64,000 nucleotides of DNA from Halalkalibacillus sediminis (lineage in GTDB: Bacteria; Bacillota; Bacilli; Bacillales; Alkalibacillaceae), in contig NZ_PJNH01000002.1 in NCBI RefSeq assembly GCF_002844535.1, positions 186,001-250,000 on the forward strand, given 5' to 3'. Both the position numbers and the translations under genes were made by a program. Position 1 is the stretch's first letter, and each line of letters opens with the position of its first letter. Below the pieces are notes generated by a model. The model did not search any database and was not told where the DNA came from. It was given only the letters and a program-made list of their open reading frames with translations. Positions 20,583 to 31,024 of the stretch are shown piece by piece.

Positions 20583-20616
20583 AACAAAGAAATCCCCCTT
20601 GATGGCTATCAAGGGG
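20583..20616 (-). terminator. Terminator of the protease operon
   Basis: Perfect CCCCTTGAT / ATCAAGGGG stem, loop AGCC (minus strand), followed on the minus strand by GATTTCTTTGTTT. Confidence 0.8.
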
Positions 20617-20637
20617 TTATAATAATGATTAAATATT

Positions 20638-23109
20638 TTATTGGTAGAAAGCTTCGTGGTGACGCGTTATACCAACTGCATAGTCCGCACGTGTCACTTC
20701 TTTTTCAGGTTCGAAGTGGGCCACTATTGTCGGCTCTAAGTCGTATTCACCTTGAGTCGATTCAAATTGCACATTGAGGATGTTTAAATCGATTGCTAGT
20801 TGAACATGACCCTTCAGAGCTTCAGGGATTTGATCCTGATCAAGGACTTCAACGCGTTCATCTTTATAATATGCGGTTACTTCTCCGGAGAATTCCTCGG
20901 CCTTGTCTTGTAGGCCAAGTGCTTGAACTAGAGAGTAAGCAAGTTCTGCACGTGTGACATGGTCACTCCCTTTGAACTCGCCATCTTTCAGTTTCATCAC
21001 TCCGTCAAATTTCTGTGCTCTGTCTTTCAATGCTGCTCCTTTAGAAACTAATGCTGAAGCATATGGGGTAAGTTCTTTTGAAACATCTGAAACTTCATCT
21101 ACAGAATTTAAGTTTTGTCTTATAGCAGCTCCCATTACAAGGTAGCGTGCTAGATCTTCGCGTTTTAATTTCTGGTTTGGTAGAAATCTTTTATCGTGAA
21201 AACCATCTACTAAACGATTAGATACGGCCATTTTGATCGCTTCTTCAGCTTCATTTCCTTCAATATCATCCAAGCCGGAATAACCTGTAACAGATTTGAA
21301 AGATAAAGTTCCTTCAACTTCTTCTGGCAAGCCTACTCCAATCGGATTGATTTCGTCCCCTTTTAAACCAACGACTTTCAATTCCCAAGTTCCAGGCATA
21401 GGATCTGAAATTTGTACAACCCGATCCGTATAAAGAGGGAATAAAAGAGAAACCCCTGAACTATGCTCTTCGCCATCTGGATCGACTAAAACCAGATTGA
21501 CTGGATTTCCAGTCTCCTCTAAAATTCCTTTTCCATCAATTCTGGCAGTTAAGCTGCTGACTCCAGATTCCACATCAAAAGTATGGTTGTTATCTGAGGT
21601 AAATGTTAAAGGATTATAGTCAACAGTAAATTTATCTCTTGTATTTGTTGTATCAACTGAGCTGTTGAATTCTTGATTCATGTTTAATGTGCTACCGTAT
21701 TCTTTACCAAATACTACAGAGTCTATAGCTGCATAGGCATTTACGTATCCTGCTCCAACTTCCCAGCTCTCATAACCCGGCATATTGGTAGCTGTTTCTT
21801 GTAGTATGGCTTTGATTTCATCAGGCGACAAACTAGGATCCGCCTCTAGTAATAATGCTGTAATTCCCGCTACATGTGGGGTGGCCATGGAAGTTCCGCT
21901 CATTGTGGTGTAATAAGGAAGATGGGCTGTGTCAATCATTTCAAGATCCTTTTCAGCACTCAAGGCGTTCAGTGGTGATTCCGTTTTAGTTGAAATGATA
22001 TCGACTCCTGGCGCCACAACGGTAGGTTCATCTACCCAATTCCACGTTTCGCCATCAAGATCAAACTCTCCACCTACACCCTTTGTTCCACGAGAGGAAA
22101 AGTCGGCTAAAGTGCCATCCTTAGCTCCTGCACCCACACTGATGACCCACGGTGCTTTTGCGTATGGATTATGTGTATTCTCTCCTGGGCCTTCGTTACC
22201 TGCTGCGAACAGGACAGTTATGCCACGATCATAGGCTGCTTTACTCGCAATGTTTATTGGATGGTGAGGGTCGAAATCGCCGCTGGAGCCCCAAGAGTTC
22301 GTAATGACGCGTATGTCATATTGTGATTGATTGGCGATTGCATAATCAAAGCCACCAATTCCATCTAGGACAAAAAGTGCTGCTCCTGAGCCATATCCTA
22401 TAAGGTCAGCTCCTGGTGCTACTCCTTCATATTTTCCACCTGACTGAGCTCCTGTACCACCGACAGTGCCCGCTACGTGTGTACCATGACCAGAGTTGGA
22501 GTCAGTATTCGCGACATCTTCAGTATATGTGACTGGAAGCAATTCAGGATCCAAAGCGTTCAAATTGGTTGATGCCATCACATTTTGGACGAGGTGGTCT
22601 GGATATTCGATATCTTTGTGCAAACCATCTACACCACTATCATTCACTACTACGCCAATTCCCTCACCTGTGAATGGGAACCCGCCATTTTCTTTTTGTA
22701 ATTCAGAATCAGTCCTTAATTTTTCTACTCCCGTTATGTCGTTTGACTCTTCATTGAAATATTCAAGTTCTTCATTTAAATAGATAGAAAGTACATCATC
22801 TTGGTTACTAAGTTCATCGATTTGAGATTTTGTTGCTAAAACGCCTGCCATCGGAAGAGAATCCATAACCAATCCTGTTTCAATACCGATGCTATGCAAT
22901 GCATCGACTTGTTGGTCAGATAAAGGATCGGTTTGGCGATAGGAAACGATCACTTCGTAAACATTCAAATCTTTCTCTAAAGCTTCTTCTAATTTCGGAT
23001 CAATATGAACATTATTTCCAGCATTCACCCCATGATTACCACTTACGATAAACAGGGCGATAATCATAGATGCAATTAAAACCGTATAGGACAGAAAATG
23101 TTTTTTCAT
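20638..23109 (-). CDS. Secreted S8 (subtilisin-like) serine protease with C-terminal SLH-type repeats
   Basis: 823 residues. Signal peptide (about 1-30), I9-type inhibitor propeptide (about 48-118), S8 catalytic domain with Asp157 (NDSGVDG), His208 (SGHGTHVAGT), oxyanion Asn305 (AAGNEGP) and Ser407 (MSGTSMATPHVAG). Then a beta-rich region (about 475-625) and a C-terminal region (about 625-823) with surface-layer-homology-like repeats (EAIKMAVSNRLVDGF, TRAELAYSLVQALGL, TRADYAVGITRH), which could tether the enzyme to the cell wall. It lies 23 nt after a shorter paralogue, same operon. RBS AAAGGGATG. Confidence 0.9.
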   Translation of the reverse strand: MKKHFLSYTVLIASMIIALFIVSGNHGVNAGNNVHIDPKLEEALEKDLNVYEVIVSYRQTDPLSDQQVDALHSIGIETGLVMDSLPMAGVLATKSQIDELSNQDDVLSIYLNEELEYFNEESNDITGVEKLRTDSELQKENGGFPFTGEGIGVVVNDSGVDGLHKDIEYPDHLVQNVMASTNLNALDPELLPVTYTEDVANTDSNSGHGTHVAGTVGGTGAQSGGKYEGVAPGADLIGYGSGAALFVLDGIGGFDYAIANQSQYDIRVITNSWGSSGDFDPHHPINIASKAAYDRGITVLFAAGNEGPGENTHNPYAKAPWVISVGAGAKDGTLADFSSRGTKGVGGEFDLDGETWNWVDEPTVVAPGVDIISTKTESPLNALSAEKDLEMIDTAHLPYYTTMSGTSMATPHVAGITALLLEADPSLSPDEIKAILQETATNMPGYESWEVGAGYVNAYAAIDSVVFGKEYGSTLNMNQEFNSSVDTTNTRDKFTVDYNPLTFTSDNNHTFDVESGVSSLTARIDGKGILEETGNPVNLVLVDPDGEEHSSGVSLLFPLYTDRVVQISDPMPGTWELKVVGLKGDEINPIGVGLPEEVEGTLSFKSVTGYSGLDDIEGNEAEEAIKMAVSNRLVDGFHDKRFLPNQKLKREDLARYLVMGAAIRQNLNSVDEVSDVSKELTPYASALVSKGAALKDRAQKFDGVMKLKDGEFKGSDHVTRAELAYSLVQALGLQDKAEEFSGEVTAYYKDERVEVLDQDQIPEALKGHVQLAIDLNILNVQFESTQGEYDLEPTIVAHFEPEKEVTRADYAVGITRHHEAFYQ

Positions 23110-23132
23110 TCAATCATCCCTTTCTTATTTTC

Positions 23133-24545
23133 TTATTTATTTTCTAGAGCGAGTTTGACTGCTTGATAAGCATTCACATAGCCCGCCCCAACTTCCCAAG
23201 TTTCATAGCCTTCCATTTCGGTAGCTGTTTGAGATAGAATCTCTTTCACCTCTAAAGGAGATAGGGTTGGGTCCGCTTCAAATAATAATGCCGCGATACC
23301 TGCAACATGTGGTGCTGCCATGGATGTACCACTCATTGTTGTGTAATAGGGTAGATGAGCAGGTGAGATGAATTCAGCGTCGTCTGTCGCCGATAATGCA
23401 GAAAGCGTTCCGATTACACGTGTGGATATAATATTTTCGCCGGGAGCTGTCACTGTAGGTTGGTCGACCCATTCCCATGCTTCACCATCGACCATTTCAG
23501 TGCCTCCACCATCTTCCGCACCTCTTGAAGAGAAATCCGTGAGTTCACCATTTTTCTTTCCAGCAGCTACAGTTACGACCCATGGTGCTTTCTTGTAATT
23601 CCCTGAAATGCTATCCGCATCGGGCCCAGAGTTACCCGCAGAGAAGACAGTCAAAATTCCACGGTCATATAATTTTTTCGTTGCGATATTAACCGGGTCT
23701 TCCGGGTCAAACGGGTTTCCAGCATCGCCTGTATCTCCCCATGAATTCGTGATGACACGGATATTGTATTCTCTTTGGTGAGTTAAGGCATAATCGAAAC
23801 CACCGAGTATATCGAGCATAGCAATTGCTGCCCCAGAGCCATATCCGACTAGATTCGCACCAGGTGCTACACCTTCATATTTACCACCTGACTTTGCACC
23901 AGTACCTCCGACCGTACCAGAAACATGTGTCCCATGACCGGAGCTGGAATCTGAATTTGGTACATCCTCCACGTAAGTAACTGGGAAAATCCCTACGGTT
24001 GAGTTAAGGTTAAGGGATCCCACGGCATTCTGTACTAAATTGCTCCCTAATTTATGATCCTCATGAGTCCCGTCAACTCCACTGTCATTAACCACTACAC
24101 CTACATCTTTTCCGGTAATAGGTAAACCGTCATTACTCTTTTGAAATTCGCTATCCGTTCTGACTTCATTTACACCTGTCAAATCGGTCGAATCATCATT
24201 CTCGTACTCTAAAGACTTATTAAAATATACCGACCTTACAGAATCTAAATGGGAGAGTTCCTCTATATGTTGCTTTGTAACAAGGGCTCCCGCCATCGGC
24301 AATTCATTGAATACAACAGCTGTCTCAATTGAAAGGTTTTCAAGTAAGGACATCCGCTTTTCTTGCTCGGATTCATTGAAAGCGATGATTACCTCTACTG
24401 GACGATCTGTCTCATCGAGTATTCCAAGTAAGTTTTCATCAATCTTGCTTTCATTTAGATCCGTTGCCTGACTTTGAACGGTGAACTTCAAGCCTACTCC
24501 TAAAGTGATAAGAAGACTTAAAGTTAAAAACAAGAACTTTTTCAT
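23133..24545 (-). CDS. Secreted S8 (subtilisin-like) serine protease
   Basis: 470 residues. Signal peptide (about 1-28), I9-like propeptide (about 47-115), catalytic domain with Asp154 (NDSGVDG), His204 (SGHGTHVSGT), Asn305 (SAGNSGP) and Ser408 (MSGTSMAAPHVAG); ends soon after the catalytic domain. It is a clear paralogue of the next gene but without the C-terminal wall-binding part, suggesting tandem duplication and domain gain or loss. First gene of the operon, behind a good sigma-A promoter; RBS GGGAGG. Confidence 0.92.
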   Translation of the reverse strand: MKKFLFLTLSLLITLGVGLKFTVQSQATDLNESKIDENLLGILDETDRPVEVIIAFNESEQEKRMSLLENLSIETAVVFNELPMAGALVTKQHIEELSHLDSVRSVYFNKSLEYENDDSTDLTGVNEVRTDSEFQKSNDGLPITGKDVGVVVNDSGVDGTHEDHKLGSNLVQNAVGSLNLNSTVGIFPVTYVEDVPNSDSSSGHGTHVSGTVGGTGAKSGGKYEGVAPGANLVGYGSGAAIAMLDILGGFDYALTHQREYNIRVITNSWGDTGDAGNPFDPEDPVNIATKKLYDRGILTVFSAGNSGPDADSISGNYKKAPWVVTVAAGKKNGELTDFSSRGAEDGGGTEMVDGEAWEWVDQPTVTAPGENIISTRVIGTLSALSATDDAEFISPAHLPYYTTMSGTSMAAPHVAGIAALLFEADPTLSPLEVKEILSQTATEMEGYETWEVGAGYVNAYQAVKLALENK

Positions 24546-24571
24546 TTGTTTCTAACCTCCCTTTTGTGAAT

Positions 24572-24600
24572 ATTATATATATTCGGAAAACTTTAACCAA
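24572..24600 (-). promoter_or_regulatory. Sigma-A promoter of the protease operon
   Basis: On the minus strand TTGGTT (24600-24595), 17-nt spacer, TATAAT (24577-24572). Confidence 0.8.
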
Positions 24601-24659
24601 TTATGCGTTGGTTTAATCTTTTTACTACAAAAGGTTATTTCGAATACTACTTTAGTATT
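24592..24659 (-). promoter_or_regulatory. Two dyads at and upstream of the protease promoter
   Basis: Dyad 1, TTTAACCAA-N7-TTGGTTTAA (24592-24616), overlaps the -35 box. Dyad 2, AATACTA-CTT-TAGTATT (24643-24659), is a perfect 7-3-7 palindrome about 43 bp further upstream. They are candidate sites for the adjacent NarL-type regulator (inference). Confidence 0.55.
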
Positions 24660-24674
24660 AGTGGGTAAAAACAT

Positions 24675-24698
24675 AAAAAAACCGCCTTATTTGGCGGT
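24675..24698 (-). terminator. Terminator of the two-component operon
   Basis: ACCGCC / GGCGGT stem with a T-run on the minus strand. Confidence 0.88.
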
Positions 24699-24709
24699 GG
24701 GGAAGATTA

Positions 24710-25363
24710 TTATTCTATACTGGGAGGGAGTGAGACGAGCTTATGTTGTACGGCATAAATAATGACTTGAGACCTGCTTTTCACTTTCAGCTTTTTATAA
24801 ATTTTACTCACATGAATCTTGACCGTTTTATCCGATATGAAAAGTTTATTGGCAATTTCCTTATTGGATAGGCCTTCTACGAGCAGCTGGAGGACTTCCT
24901 TTTCCCTTTCAGATAGTTCTTCCGATTTATTAGGTGATTTCTTCTTCTGTTGGTGCAGATCGATTAGTTTTTTTGTCATTATAGAGTGGATATACGATTC
25001 TCCACGGTTGATCACGAGAATTGCTTCAATGACTCTGGACGTTGGTGCGTCCTTTAATAAGTAGCCTTCTGCCCCCAGTTCAATTGCTTGATAGAAATAA
25101 TCCTCCTGACTAAACATTGTCAGAATCATAACTTTAACAGATGGGAGGACTTCTTTTATTTCTTTAAGGACTTCGATTCCATTACGCTCAGGCATATTAA
25201 TATCAAGAATCACTATGTCCGGTTTGGTTTCCTTAAGTCGGTCGATTAGGTTTTCTTCGGCAGAGGATTCACCTACAACTCGAATCGTCGCTTCTGCTTC
25301 CAATACATTTTTCAAACCATCCCTCAATACCGCATGGTCATCGACTAAATAAACATGGATCAT
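24710..25363 (-). CDS. NarL/LuxR-family response regulator
   Basis: 217 residues. Receiver domain (about 1-120) with D8/D9, phospho-acceptor D54 ([12 protein letters not shown]) and Lys in LLKDA; C-terminal LuxR-type helix-turn-helix ([21 protein letters not shown]... [14 protein letters not shown]). Its start overlaps the stop of the upstream kinase gene (ATGA), the usual layout of a cognate pair. Likely target: the adjacent protease operon (inference). Not identifiable as a specific DegU/LiaR/YdfI orthologue by eye. Confidence 0.92.
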   Translation of the reverse strand: MIHVYLVDDHAVLRDGLKNVLEAEATIRVVGESSAEENLIDRLKETKPDIVILDINMPERNGIEVLKEIKEVLPSVKVMILTMFSQEDYFYQAIELGAEGYLLKDAPTSRVIEAILVINRGESYIHSIMTKKLIDLHQQKKKSPNKSEELSEREKEVLQLLVEGLSNKEIANKLFISDKTVKIHVSKIYKKLKVKSRSQVIIYAVQHKLVSLPPSIE

Positions 25364-27195
25364 TTAGAACCCTCCGTTTCTATTCGTGGCACAGATAAAA
25401 TGATTTCAGTTCCCTTTCCTTCTTTACTATTGATTTGTAAGGATCCATTAATTTTTTCTGCACGTTCATTCAACTGCATAATCCCAAAATGACCCTCTCT
25501 CTCAGCTTTGATCATCGCGTGGAATAATGAGAATCCTCTGCCGTCATCTTTTACTTTAAGAAGGGTATGGTCATCTTTGTAATCCAACAACACATGGATA
25601 TGATCAGCCCCACTGTGTTTTAAACTGTTCTGGACACTTTCTTGAAAGGTATCGAATATCACTCGTTCCAGCATAGTACTTAGCGCATATGGTTTGCCTT
25701 TAATACGGAAATTGATTGTATTGTTGTCTTGATTGGTGAATTCCTCAATACGTTTATGAATAGCAGGGATCAAGCCTGTTTGATGCTCGGTCGGCGGTCT
25801 TAAAGTGTAAATAGAGTTTCTAACCTCGAAGAGACTTTCTCTAAGGTTGGTTATACATTGGTTGATCAGCTGACGACTTGCTTTTTGGTTATCATGCTTC
25901 TTCAACGCTGTTTCAAGCTGAAGCACTGCTGCCGCTAAATTTTGTGCAATACCATCGTGAATATTTCGCGCAATTCTATTCCGTTCTTCTAACAAACTGT
26001 GCTCCTCTTTTTCTTGAATCAGCCTTCGAGTAATTAGTACAGCAGCTAGTTGATTGGATACTGTCGCTAGAATGTTCTGCTCGTTTTCTACGAAACTATT
26101 ATTCCTCATCTTTGCAACCACAATTAACCCTAATAATTCATCTTCCATTTTGATTGGGTTATAAATGAATGTTTGCATCTCGTCAGAAAACAAATAGGAT
26201 AGAGGACCACCATTCTGATCCTTCCGATTCTTATATATGAGTGGATCTAAGAATAATTCTGGATTTAGGGAGATGGATTTATTTGAGTTATTCGTGTGTG
26301 CTTCGTCGCGATGGACCATGATCCATTCGTCGTTCTCTTTCAAAATTAGAACCGCTTGATCATAAAACATGTATTGTTTGAACCTGATAATGAATTCCGA
26401 AAGCCCATCCTCTTTTAAAATATATGTATTCAAGTCCCGCGTTAGATGAAAAAGTCTCTTCAAGCGGTTGCGCTCTGCTTTTATTCGTACGAAACTTGAA
26501 CCGATAAAGGACAAGGCGATAAGAGGTGCAAAGAAAAAGAAGTATGAAAACATATCGATTTGCCCTCTGTCTTCAGTGGAAATGACATATAAAAGCACTC
26601 CGTAAATGAAAGAAAATAATGCACTGTTTAATTCAGTCATAATTTTCTTCTTCCAAGTCTCTAAAGGATAAGGTTGAGGCCGAATGACAAGTACGATATC
26701 AACCAGAAGGTTATTGATAGAATAAAAGATGATTAAAAAACAGGTGTAAATTAATGACCCAATTACAATGGGGTGATCAGTCAATTGAATAGAAGGGAGT
26801 ACTAGATGGGTAGTGACTAAATAGGCCAAATAAAAACTGATCACTAATTGAGCCGGATTGAAAAAAATGGATCTTATAGGTCGCCGTTGCAAGAAATATA
26901 TAATGGGTACGATAAGTGCATAGATTGTGATTGCATAGTGAATGTCGTAAGCTAGATAGAGAACATAAACAATCGGAAAGTTAACCGTTGTGAACCCATT
27001 CCATACAGGTATGGGATAGTACTCAGTAATGCCTATAAATAATGCGAACAATAAAAGTATGTAAATCGATGCTTGTGGCTCATCTAAATTGAAAAGGTGA
27101 AAAACAAGAATGACCCACCCTGCAATCGTGATGAAAAGCATGTATTGTTTGGCGAGTTGCTCACGTTGCGTATTTGTTTTTAAAGACTTCTCCAC
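25360..27195 (-). CDS. Membrane sensor histidine kinase (HisKA_3 type)
   Basis: 611 residues. N-terminal integral membrane region with about six to eight helices (about 15-240), a GAF-like soluble segment (about 240-390), dimerisation/phosphotransfer helix with the HisKA_3 motif [17 protein letters not shown], and a C-terminal HATPase domain ([11 protein letters not shown] as N-box, KVKDDGRGF as G1). Partner of the downstream NarL-type regulator. GTG start at 27195 behind GAGGGA. The large multi-helix input region suggests sensing of a membrane or lipid-linked signal; the ligand is unknown. Confidence 0.9.
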   Translation of the reverse strand: MEKSLKTNTQREQLAKQYMLFITIAGWVILVFHLFNLDEPQASIYILLLFALFIGITEYYPIPVWNGFTTVNFPIVYVLYLAYDIHYAITIYALIVPIIYFLQRRPIRSIFFNPAQLVISFYLAYLVTTHLVLPSIQLTDHPIVIGSLIYTCFLIIFYSINNLLVDIVLVIRPQPYPLETWKKKIMTELNSALFSFIYGVLLYVISTEDRGQIDMFSYFFFFAPLIALSFIGSSFVRIKAERNRLKRLFHLTRDLNTYILKEDGLSEFIIRFKQYMFYDQAVLILKENDEWIMVHRDEAHTNNSNKSISLNPELFLDPLIYKNRKDQNGGPLSYLFSDEMQTFIYNPIKMEDELLGLIVVAKMRNNSFVENEQNILATVSNQLAAVLITRRLIQEKEEHSLLEERNRIARNIHDGIAQNLAAAVLQLETALKKHDNQKASRQLINQCITNLRESLFEVRNSIYTLRPPTEHQTGLIPAIHKRIEEFTNQDNNTINFRIKGKPYALSTMLERVIFDTFQESVQNSLKHSGADHIHVLLDYKDDHTLLKVKDDGRGFSLFHAMIKAEREGHFGIMQLNERAEKINGSLQINSKEGKGTEIILSVPRIETEGSK

Positions 27196-27365
27196 ATAAA
27201 TCCCTCATTATTCTGAAAGTTCTTTTATTTTAACACAATTTACATTTTATCAGGGTAAAATACCCTTGAAAAAATGTGGAACTAGAGTGCTGAGAGGTTA
27301 CCCTTTCCATTACTTTTCGAAGAACGTACATTATGGTATATTTCAATTGATAGGAGGAATCGCTT

Positions 27366-27806
27366 ATGAAGCGTGTGCTATTCGTATGTACAGGTAATAC
27401 GTGCCGTAGTCCGATGGCGGAGGCGGTAATGAAGCATAAACGGCCTGACCTTGAGGTTCAATCGGCTGGAATATTCGCCGGGCATGGTCAAGAAGCGAAT
27501 CCTAAAGCGGTGGAAGCGCTCCAAGTGCAAGGGATCAGCTGCGATCACGCTTCACAACCGGTGACCGAAGAACTGATGGAGTGGGCGGATGTCGTCCTTA
27601 CCATGACGGCCCATCACAAGCTGACACTGGAGATGGATTATGATTCGTTCAAAGAAAAAGTTTATACGTTAAAAGAATATGTGCGCGGGTCGTCCGAGGA
27701 CTCTAGTCTTGATATCGATGATCCGATAGGTTTGACGAATGAGACTTACGTGAAAACATTAAATGACATCACTAAATGCGTCGATCGATTTCCGAAAGAC
27801 AAATAA
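27366..27806 (+). CDS. ywlE: Protein-arginine phosphatase YwlE (low-Mr phosphatase family)
   Basis: 146 residues. N-terminal loop C8-TGNT-C13-R14-S15 with Thr12, the residue that directs YwlE enzymes to phospho-arginine rather than phospho-tyrosine; general acid Asp in DIDDPIG near the C-terminus. Opposes the McsB arginine kinase in B. subtilis stress control. RBS TAGGAGG. First gene of the run ywlE-rpiB. Confidence 0.92.
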   Translation: MKRVLFVCTGNTCRSPMAEAVMKHKRPDLEVQSAGIFAGHGQEANPKAVEALQVQGISCDHASQPVTEELMEWADVVLTMTAHHKLTLEMDYDSFKEKVYTLKEYVRGSSEDSSLDIDDPIGLTNETYVKTLNDITKCVDRFPKDK

Positions 27807-27850
27807 TTGGAACGATTTCCGAAGAAAAAAATAATAGGAGGTTTTCAGTA

Positions 27851-28291
27851 ATGAAAGTAATTTTAGCGTCCGACCACGGTGGCGTGAATATCCGAAAAGA
27901 AATTGCGTCGCTATTGGAAGAAATGAATATCGAATTTGAAGATATGGGATGTAACTGCGAAGGTTCAGTGGATTATCCGGACTACGCGATCCCAGCAGCT
28001 GAACGTGTTGCAAATGGAGAATTTGAACGAGGTATCGTCGTGTGTGGCACAGGAATCGGAATTTCGATTTCTGCGAATAAGGTCAAAGGCGTTCGTTGTG
28101 CCTTGGCGCATGATGTGTTCAGTGCGAAAATGTGCCGTCAGCATAACAATGCGAACATGTTAGCTTTAGGTGAACGCGTCATCGGTTCAGGACTAGCTCG
28201 TGAGCTAGCTAAGACATTCTTAGAATCAGAATTCGAAGGTGGACGTCACGAGAACCGTGTGAATAAGATTACAGCCTACGAAGATAAATAA
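27851..28291 (+). CDS. rpiB: Ribose-5-phosphate isomerase B (YwlF)
   Basis: 146 residues; interconverts ribulose-5-P and ribose-5-P. Motifs ASDHGG (residues 6-11), catalytic Cys in GIVVCGTGIGISI, and HNNANMLALGERV. ATG 27851 follows TAGGAGG at 8-9 nt; an earlier in-frame start would overlap ywlE and lacks a ribosome site. Confidence 0.94.
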   Translation: MKVILASDHGGVNIRKEIASLLEEMNIEFEDMGCNCEGSVDYPDYAIPAAERVANGEFERGIVVCGTGIGISISANKVKGVRCALAHDVFSAKMCRQHNNANMLALGERVIGSGLARELAKTFLESEFEGGRHENRVNKITAYEDK

Positions 28292-28294
28292 TCT

Positions 28295-28326
28295 CGGAAC
28301 CTTAATCGTTCCGCTCCTATTTTTTT
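28295..28326 (+). terminator. Terminator of rpiB
   Basis: CGGAAC / GTTCCG hairpin followed, after CTCCTA, by seven T. Confidence 0.6.
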
Positions 28327-28369
28327 GTTACAATAAAGATGAACGATTCCTCAAAAAGGAGGGATTCAC

Positions 28370-28915
28370 ATGGACCTTGAACAATTGCGTCAAGACATGC
28401 AGAAAATTTTAGCTGAGTGGAAGAATCATTCTTCGATCCAAGCGGGAAATGTCTTTCTTATCGGGTGCTCCACAAGTGAAATTGCTGGGGAGCATATAGG
28501 ATCGGCAGGAAGCGGCGAAATTGCCGAGATGCTGTTCGAAGAATTGAAAGCGTTTCAGCATGAGACCGGGGTGGTACTGGCATTCCAGTGCTGCGAGCAC
28601 TTGAACCGATCGGTCGTTGTTGAGCGTTCCGTCGCCTTAGCGAGAGGATGGACAATTGTAAGCGCGATTCCTCACGCAAAAGCAGGTGGGTCAATGGCTG
28701 CTCATGCTTTTCGTTCGTTAGATCACGCAGTATTGGTTGAGTTCGTTGAAGCGGATTACGGAATGGATATCGGTGACACCCTCATCGGCATGCATCTGAA
28801 GCATGTAGCGGTGCCGTTGCGACTAGGGATCAAGTCACTCGGACAAGCTCACGTCACTTATGCGTATACTCGACCGAAATTGATTGGTGGCGAACGCGCA
28901 TTGTATGAAAAATAA
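28370..28915 (+). CDS. ywlG: YwlG-family protein (UPF0340/DUF436)
   Basis: 181 residues, full family length. Conserved GCSTSEIAGEHIGSAGS near the start, FQCCEHLNRSVVVER, and a C-terminal HVTYAYTRPKLIGGERA. Universally placed between rpiB and glyA in Bacillaceae; biochemical function unknown. RBS AAAAGGAGGG. The gap to glyA holds a hairpin CCTCCCA-TTCC-TGGGAGG (28921-28938) without a T-run. Confidence 0.92.
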   Translation: MDLEQLRQDMQKILAEWKNHSSIQAGNVFLIGCSTSEIAGEHIGSAGSGEIAEMLFEELKAFQHETGVVLAFQCCEHLNRSVVVERSVALARGWTIVSAIPHAKAGGSMAAHAFRSLDHAVLVEFVEADYGMDIGDTLIGMHLKHVAVPLRLGIKSLGQAHVTYAYTRPKLIGGERALYEK

Positions 28916-28966
28916 ATACCCTCCCATTCCTGGGAGGTCTACATACCATAAAGGAGGCAACACTTC

Positions 28967-30214
28967 ATGACTCATTTGAAAAACCAGCTCCACAAAATCG
29001 ACCCAGAAATGCTAGAAGTGATCAATAAGGAAAAAAATCGCCAGAATGACAAAATCGAACTGATCGCATCCGAGAATTTTGTTTCAGAAGCGGTGATGGA
29101 AGCGGCAGGATCCGTATTAACGAATAAATACGCGGAAGGTTACCCTGGCCGTCGTTACTATGGTGGTTGCGAATACGTTGATATCGCAGAAAACCTAGCG
29201 CGAGACCGTGCGAAGAAATTATTTGGAGCAGAGCACGTGAACGTGCAGCCCCATTCAGGTGCGCAGGCGAACATGGCTGTTTATTTCGCGGCATTAAAGC
29301 CTGGCGACACGATTCTCGGTATGAACTTGAACCACGGTGGACACTTGACTCACGGTAGCCCTGTAAACTTCAGTGGTAAGCTTTATAACGTCGTAGATTA
29401 CGGTGTAGACGAAAATACAGAACAAATCGATTATGAAGCGTTAGAAGCGAAGGCGAAAGAAGTTCAGCCGAAGCTGATCGTAGCGGGTGCTTCAGCGTAT
29501 CCTCGTTCGATCGACTTCAAACGTTTCAGAGAAATCGCGGATATGGTAGATGCTTATCTTTTAGTGGATATGGCTCATATCGCTGGACTAGTAGCTACAG
29601 GTCACCACCCAAGCCCAGTGCCACATGCTCATTTTGTAACGACGACAACTCATAAAACGTTACGTGGGCCGCGTGGTGGAATGATCTTATGTAAAGAGGA
29701 ATTCGCGAAGAAAATCAATTCGAATGTCTTCCCTGGTATGCAAGGTGGCCCGTTGATGCACGTGATCGCTGCAAAAGGCGTAGCTTTCCAAGAAGCGTTA
29801 GATCCATCTTTTAAAGATTATTCTCAAAAAATCATCGACAACGCTAAGCGCCTAGGTGAATCACTTGTAAAAGAAGGCGTTCGCCTAGTATCTGGTGGAA
29901 CGGATAACCACCTATTGCTATTGGATTTACGTCCTTTAGAGCTTACAGGTAAAGTCGCTGAAAAAGCATTGGATGATATTGGTGTAACAACGAATAAAAA
30001 CACGATTCCATTCGACCCTGAAAGCCCGTTCGTAACTAGTGGAATCCGTATCGGTACGGCCGCTGTGACGACTCGTGGATTCGGCGATAAAGAAATGGAT
30101 GAAATTGCCTCTATCATTGCTTTCACGTTGAAAAATCATGAAGACGAAGCGAAGATGGAAGAAGCGAAAGCACGCGTTCAAACGTTGACTGACCGCTTTC
30201 CAATGTACGAATAA
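28967..30214 (+). CDS. glyA: Serine hydroxymethyltransferase
   Basis: 415 residues, PLP enzyme converting serine plus tetrahydrofolate to glycine plus methylene-tetrahydrofolate. PLP lysine 230 in [29 protein letters not shown] substrate segment intact. RBS AAAGGAGG. Ends in a terminator, separating it from upp. Confidence 0.97.
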   Translation: MTHLKNQLHKIDPEMLEVINKEKNRQNDKIELIASENFVSEAVMEAAGSVLTNKYAEGYPGRRYYGGCEYVDIAENLARDRAKKLFGAEHVNVQPHSGAQANMAVYFAALKPGDTILGMNLNHGGHLTHGSPVNFSGKLYNVVDYGVDENTEQIDYEALEAKAKEVQPKLIVAGASAYPRSIDFKRFREIADMVDAYLLVDMAHIAGLVATGHHPSPVPHAHFVTTTTHKTLRGPRGGMILCKEEFAKKINSNVFPGMQGGPLMHVIAAKGVAFQEALDPSFKDYSQKIIDNAKRLGESLVKEGVRLVSGGTDNHLLLLDLRPLELTGKVAEKALDDIGVTTNKNTIPFDPESPFVTSGIRIGTAAVTTRGFGDKEMDEIASIIAFTLKNHEDEAKMEEAKARVQTLTDRFPMYE

Positions 30215-30228
30215 TATGAATGAAGAAA

Positions 30229-30257
30229 AGTAGCAGGAGAGATCTTGCTGCTTTTTT
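30229..30257 (+). terminator. Terminator of glyA
   Basis: AGTAGCA / TGCTGCT stem, 10-nt loop, six T. Confidence 0.85.
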
Positions 30258-30293
30258 ATGCTCGAATTTAATCGAATCGCAATATATTTTCCA

Positions 30294-30322
30294 TTGAAAT
30301 AGCTGACAAGTTTCGCTACAAT
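30294..30322 (+). promoter_or_regulatory. Sigma-A promoter of upp-mnaA
   Basis: TTGAAA (30294-30299), 17-nt spacer, TACAAT (30317-30322), 54 nt ahead of upp. Confidence 0.75.
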
Positions 30323-30375
30323 TCAAGAGATGTGAAAAAAGAGAACGTGAATATCGTTAAAAAGGAGAGATTTGC

Positions 30376-31005
30376 ATGAGCAAAGTATACGTATTCGATC
30401 ACCCGCTAATTCAACATAAACTGACATTCATCCGAGATAAAAACACTGGAACGAAAGCCTTCCGTGAACTTGTCGATGAAGTTTCCGCGTTAATGATGTT
30501 TGAAATCACTCGTGAGCTTCCACTTGAAGAAGTCGAAGTTGAAACACCAGTAGCAACGGCTAAATCTAATGTCCTTGCTGGTAAAAAATTAGGTATCATC
30601 CCTATTTTACGTGCAGGTCTAGGAATGGTAGACGGAATCGTTGACTTAGTGCCCGCTGCAAAAATCGGACACGTCGGACTTTACCGTGACCCAGAAACGC
30701 TGAAACCAGTGGAATACTACATCAAATTACCATCAGATATTAGTGAACGTGAACTGATCGTGACGGACCCGATGCTCGCGACTGGAGGATCAGCAATCGA
30801 AGCGATTAACTCCTTGAAAAAACGCGGCGCGAACCAAATCCGCCTTATGTGCCTTATTGCAGCTCCAGAAGGGGTCGAAGCTGTACAAGAAGCGCACCCT
30901 GATGTTGACATCTACGTCGCAGGATTGGACGAGAAGTTAAACGAAAAAGGCTACATCATCCCAGGTCTAGGCGATGCCGGCGACCGATTGTTTGGAACGA
31001 AATAA
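30376..31005 (+). CDS. upp: Uracil phosphoribosyltransferase
   Basis: 209 residues; makes UMP from uracil and PRPP. PRPP-binding [10 protein letters not shown] and the C-terminal uracil-binding [17 protein letters not shown] are intact. RBS AAAAAGGAGAG. Co-transcribed with mnaA (19-nt gap). Confidence 0.97.
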   Translation: MSKVYVFDHPLIQHKLTFIRDKNTGTKAFRELVDEVSALMMFEITRELPLEEVEVETPVATAKSNVLAGKKLGIIPILRAGLGMVDGIVDLVPAAKIGHVGLYRDPETLKPVEYYIKLPSDISERELIVTDPMLATGGSAIEAINSLKKRGANQIRLMCLIAAPEGVEAVQEAHPDVDIYVAGLDEKLNEKGYIIPGLGDAGDRLFGTK

Positions 31006-31024
31006 ATAAAGAGGTGTTCTCTAA

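Noticed and set aside
27776-27850. Upstream start for rpiB overlapping ywlE
   Set aside because: ATG 27851 has AGGAGG at correct spacing and gives the family N-terminus MKVILASDHGG.
28921-28938. Hairpin CCTCCCA/TGGGAGG between ywlG and glyA as a terminator
   Set aside because: No T-run follows; I keep it only as a possible mRNA structure.
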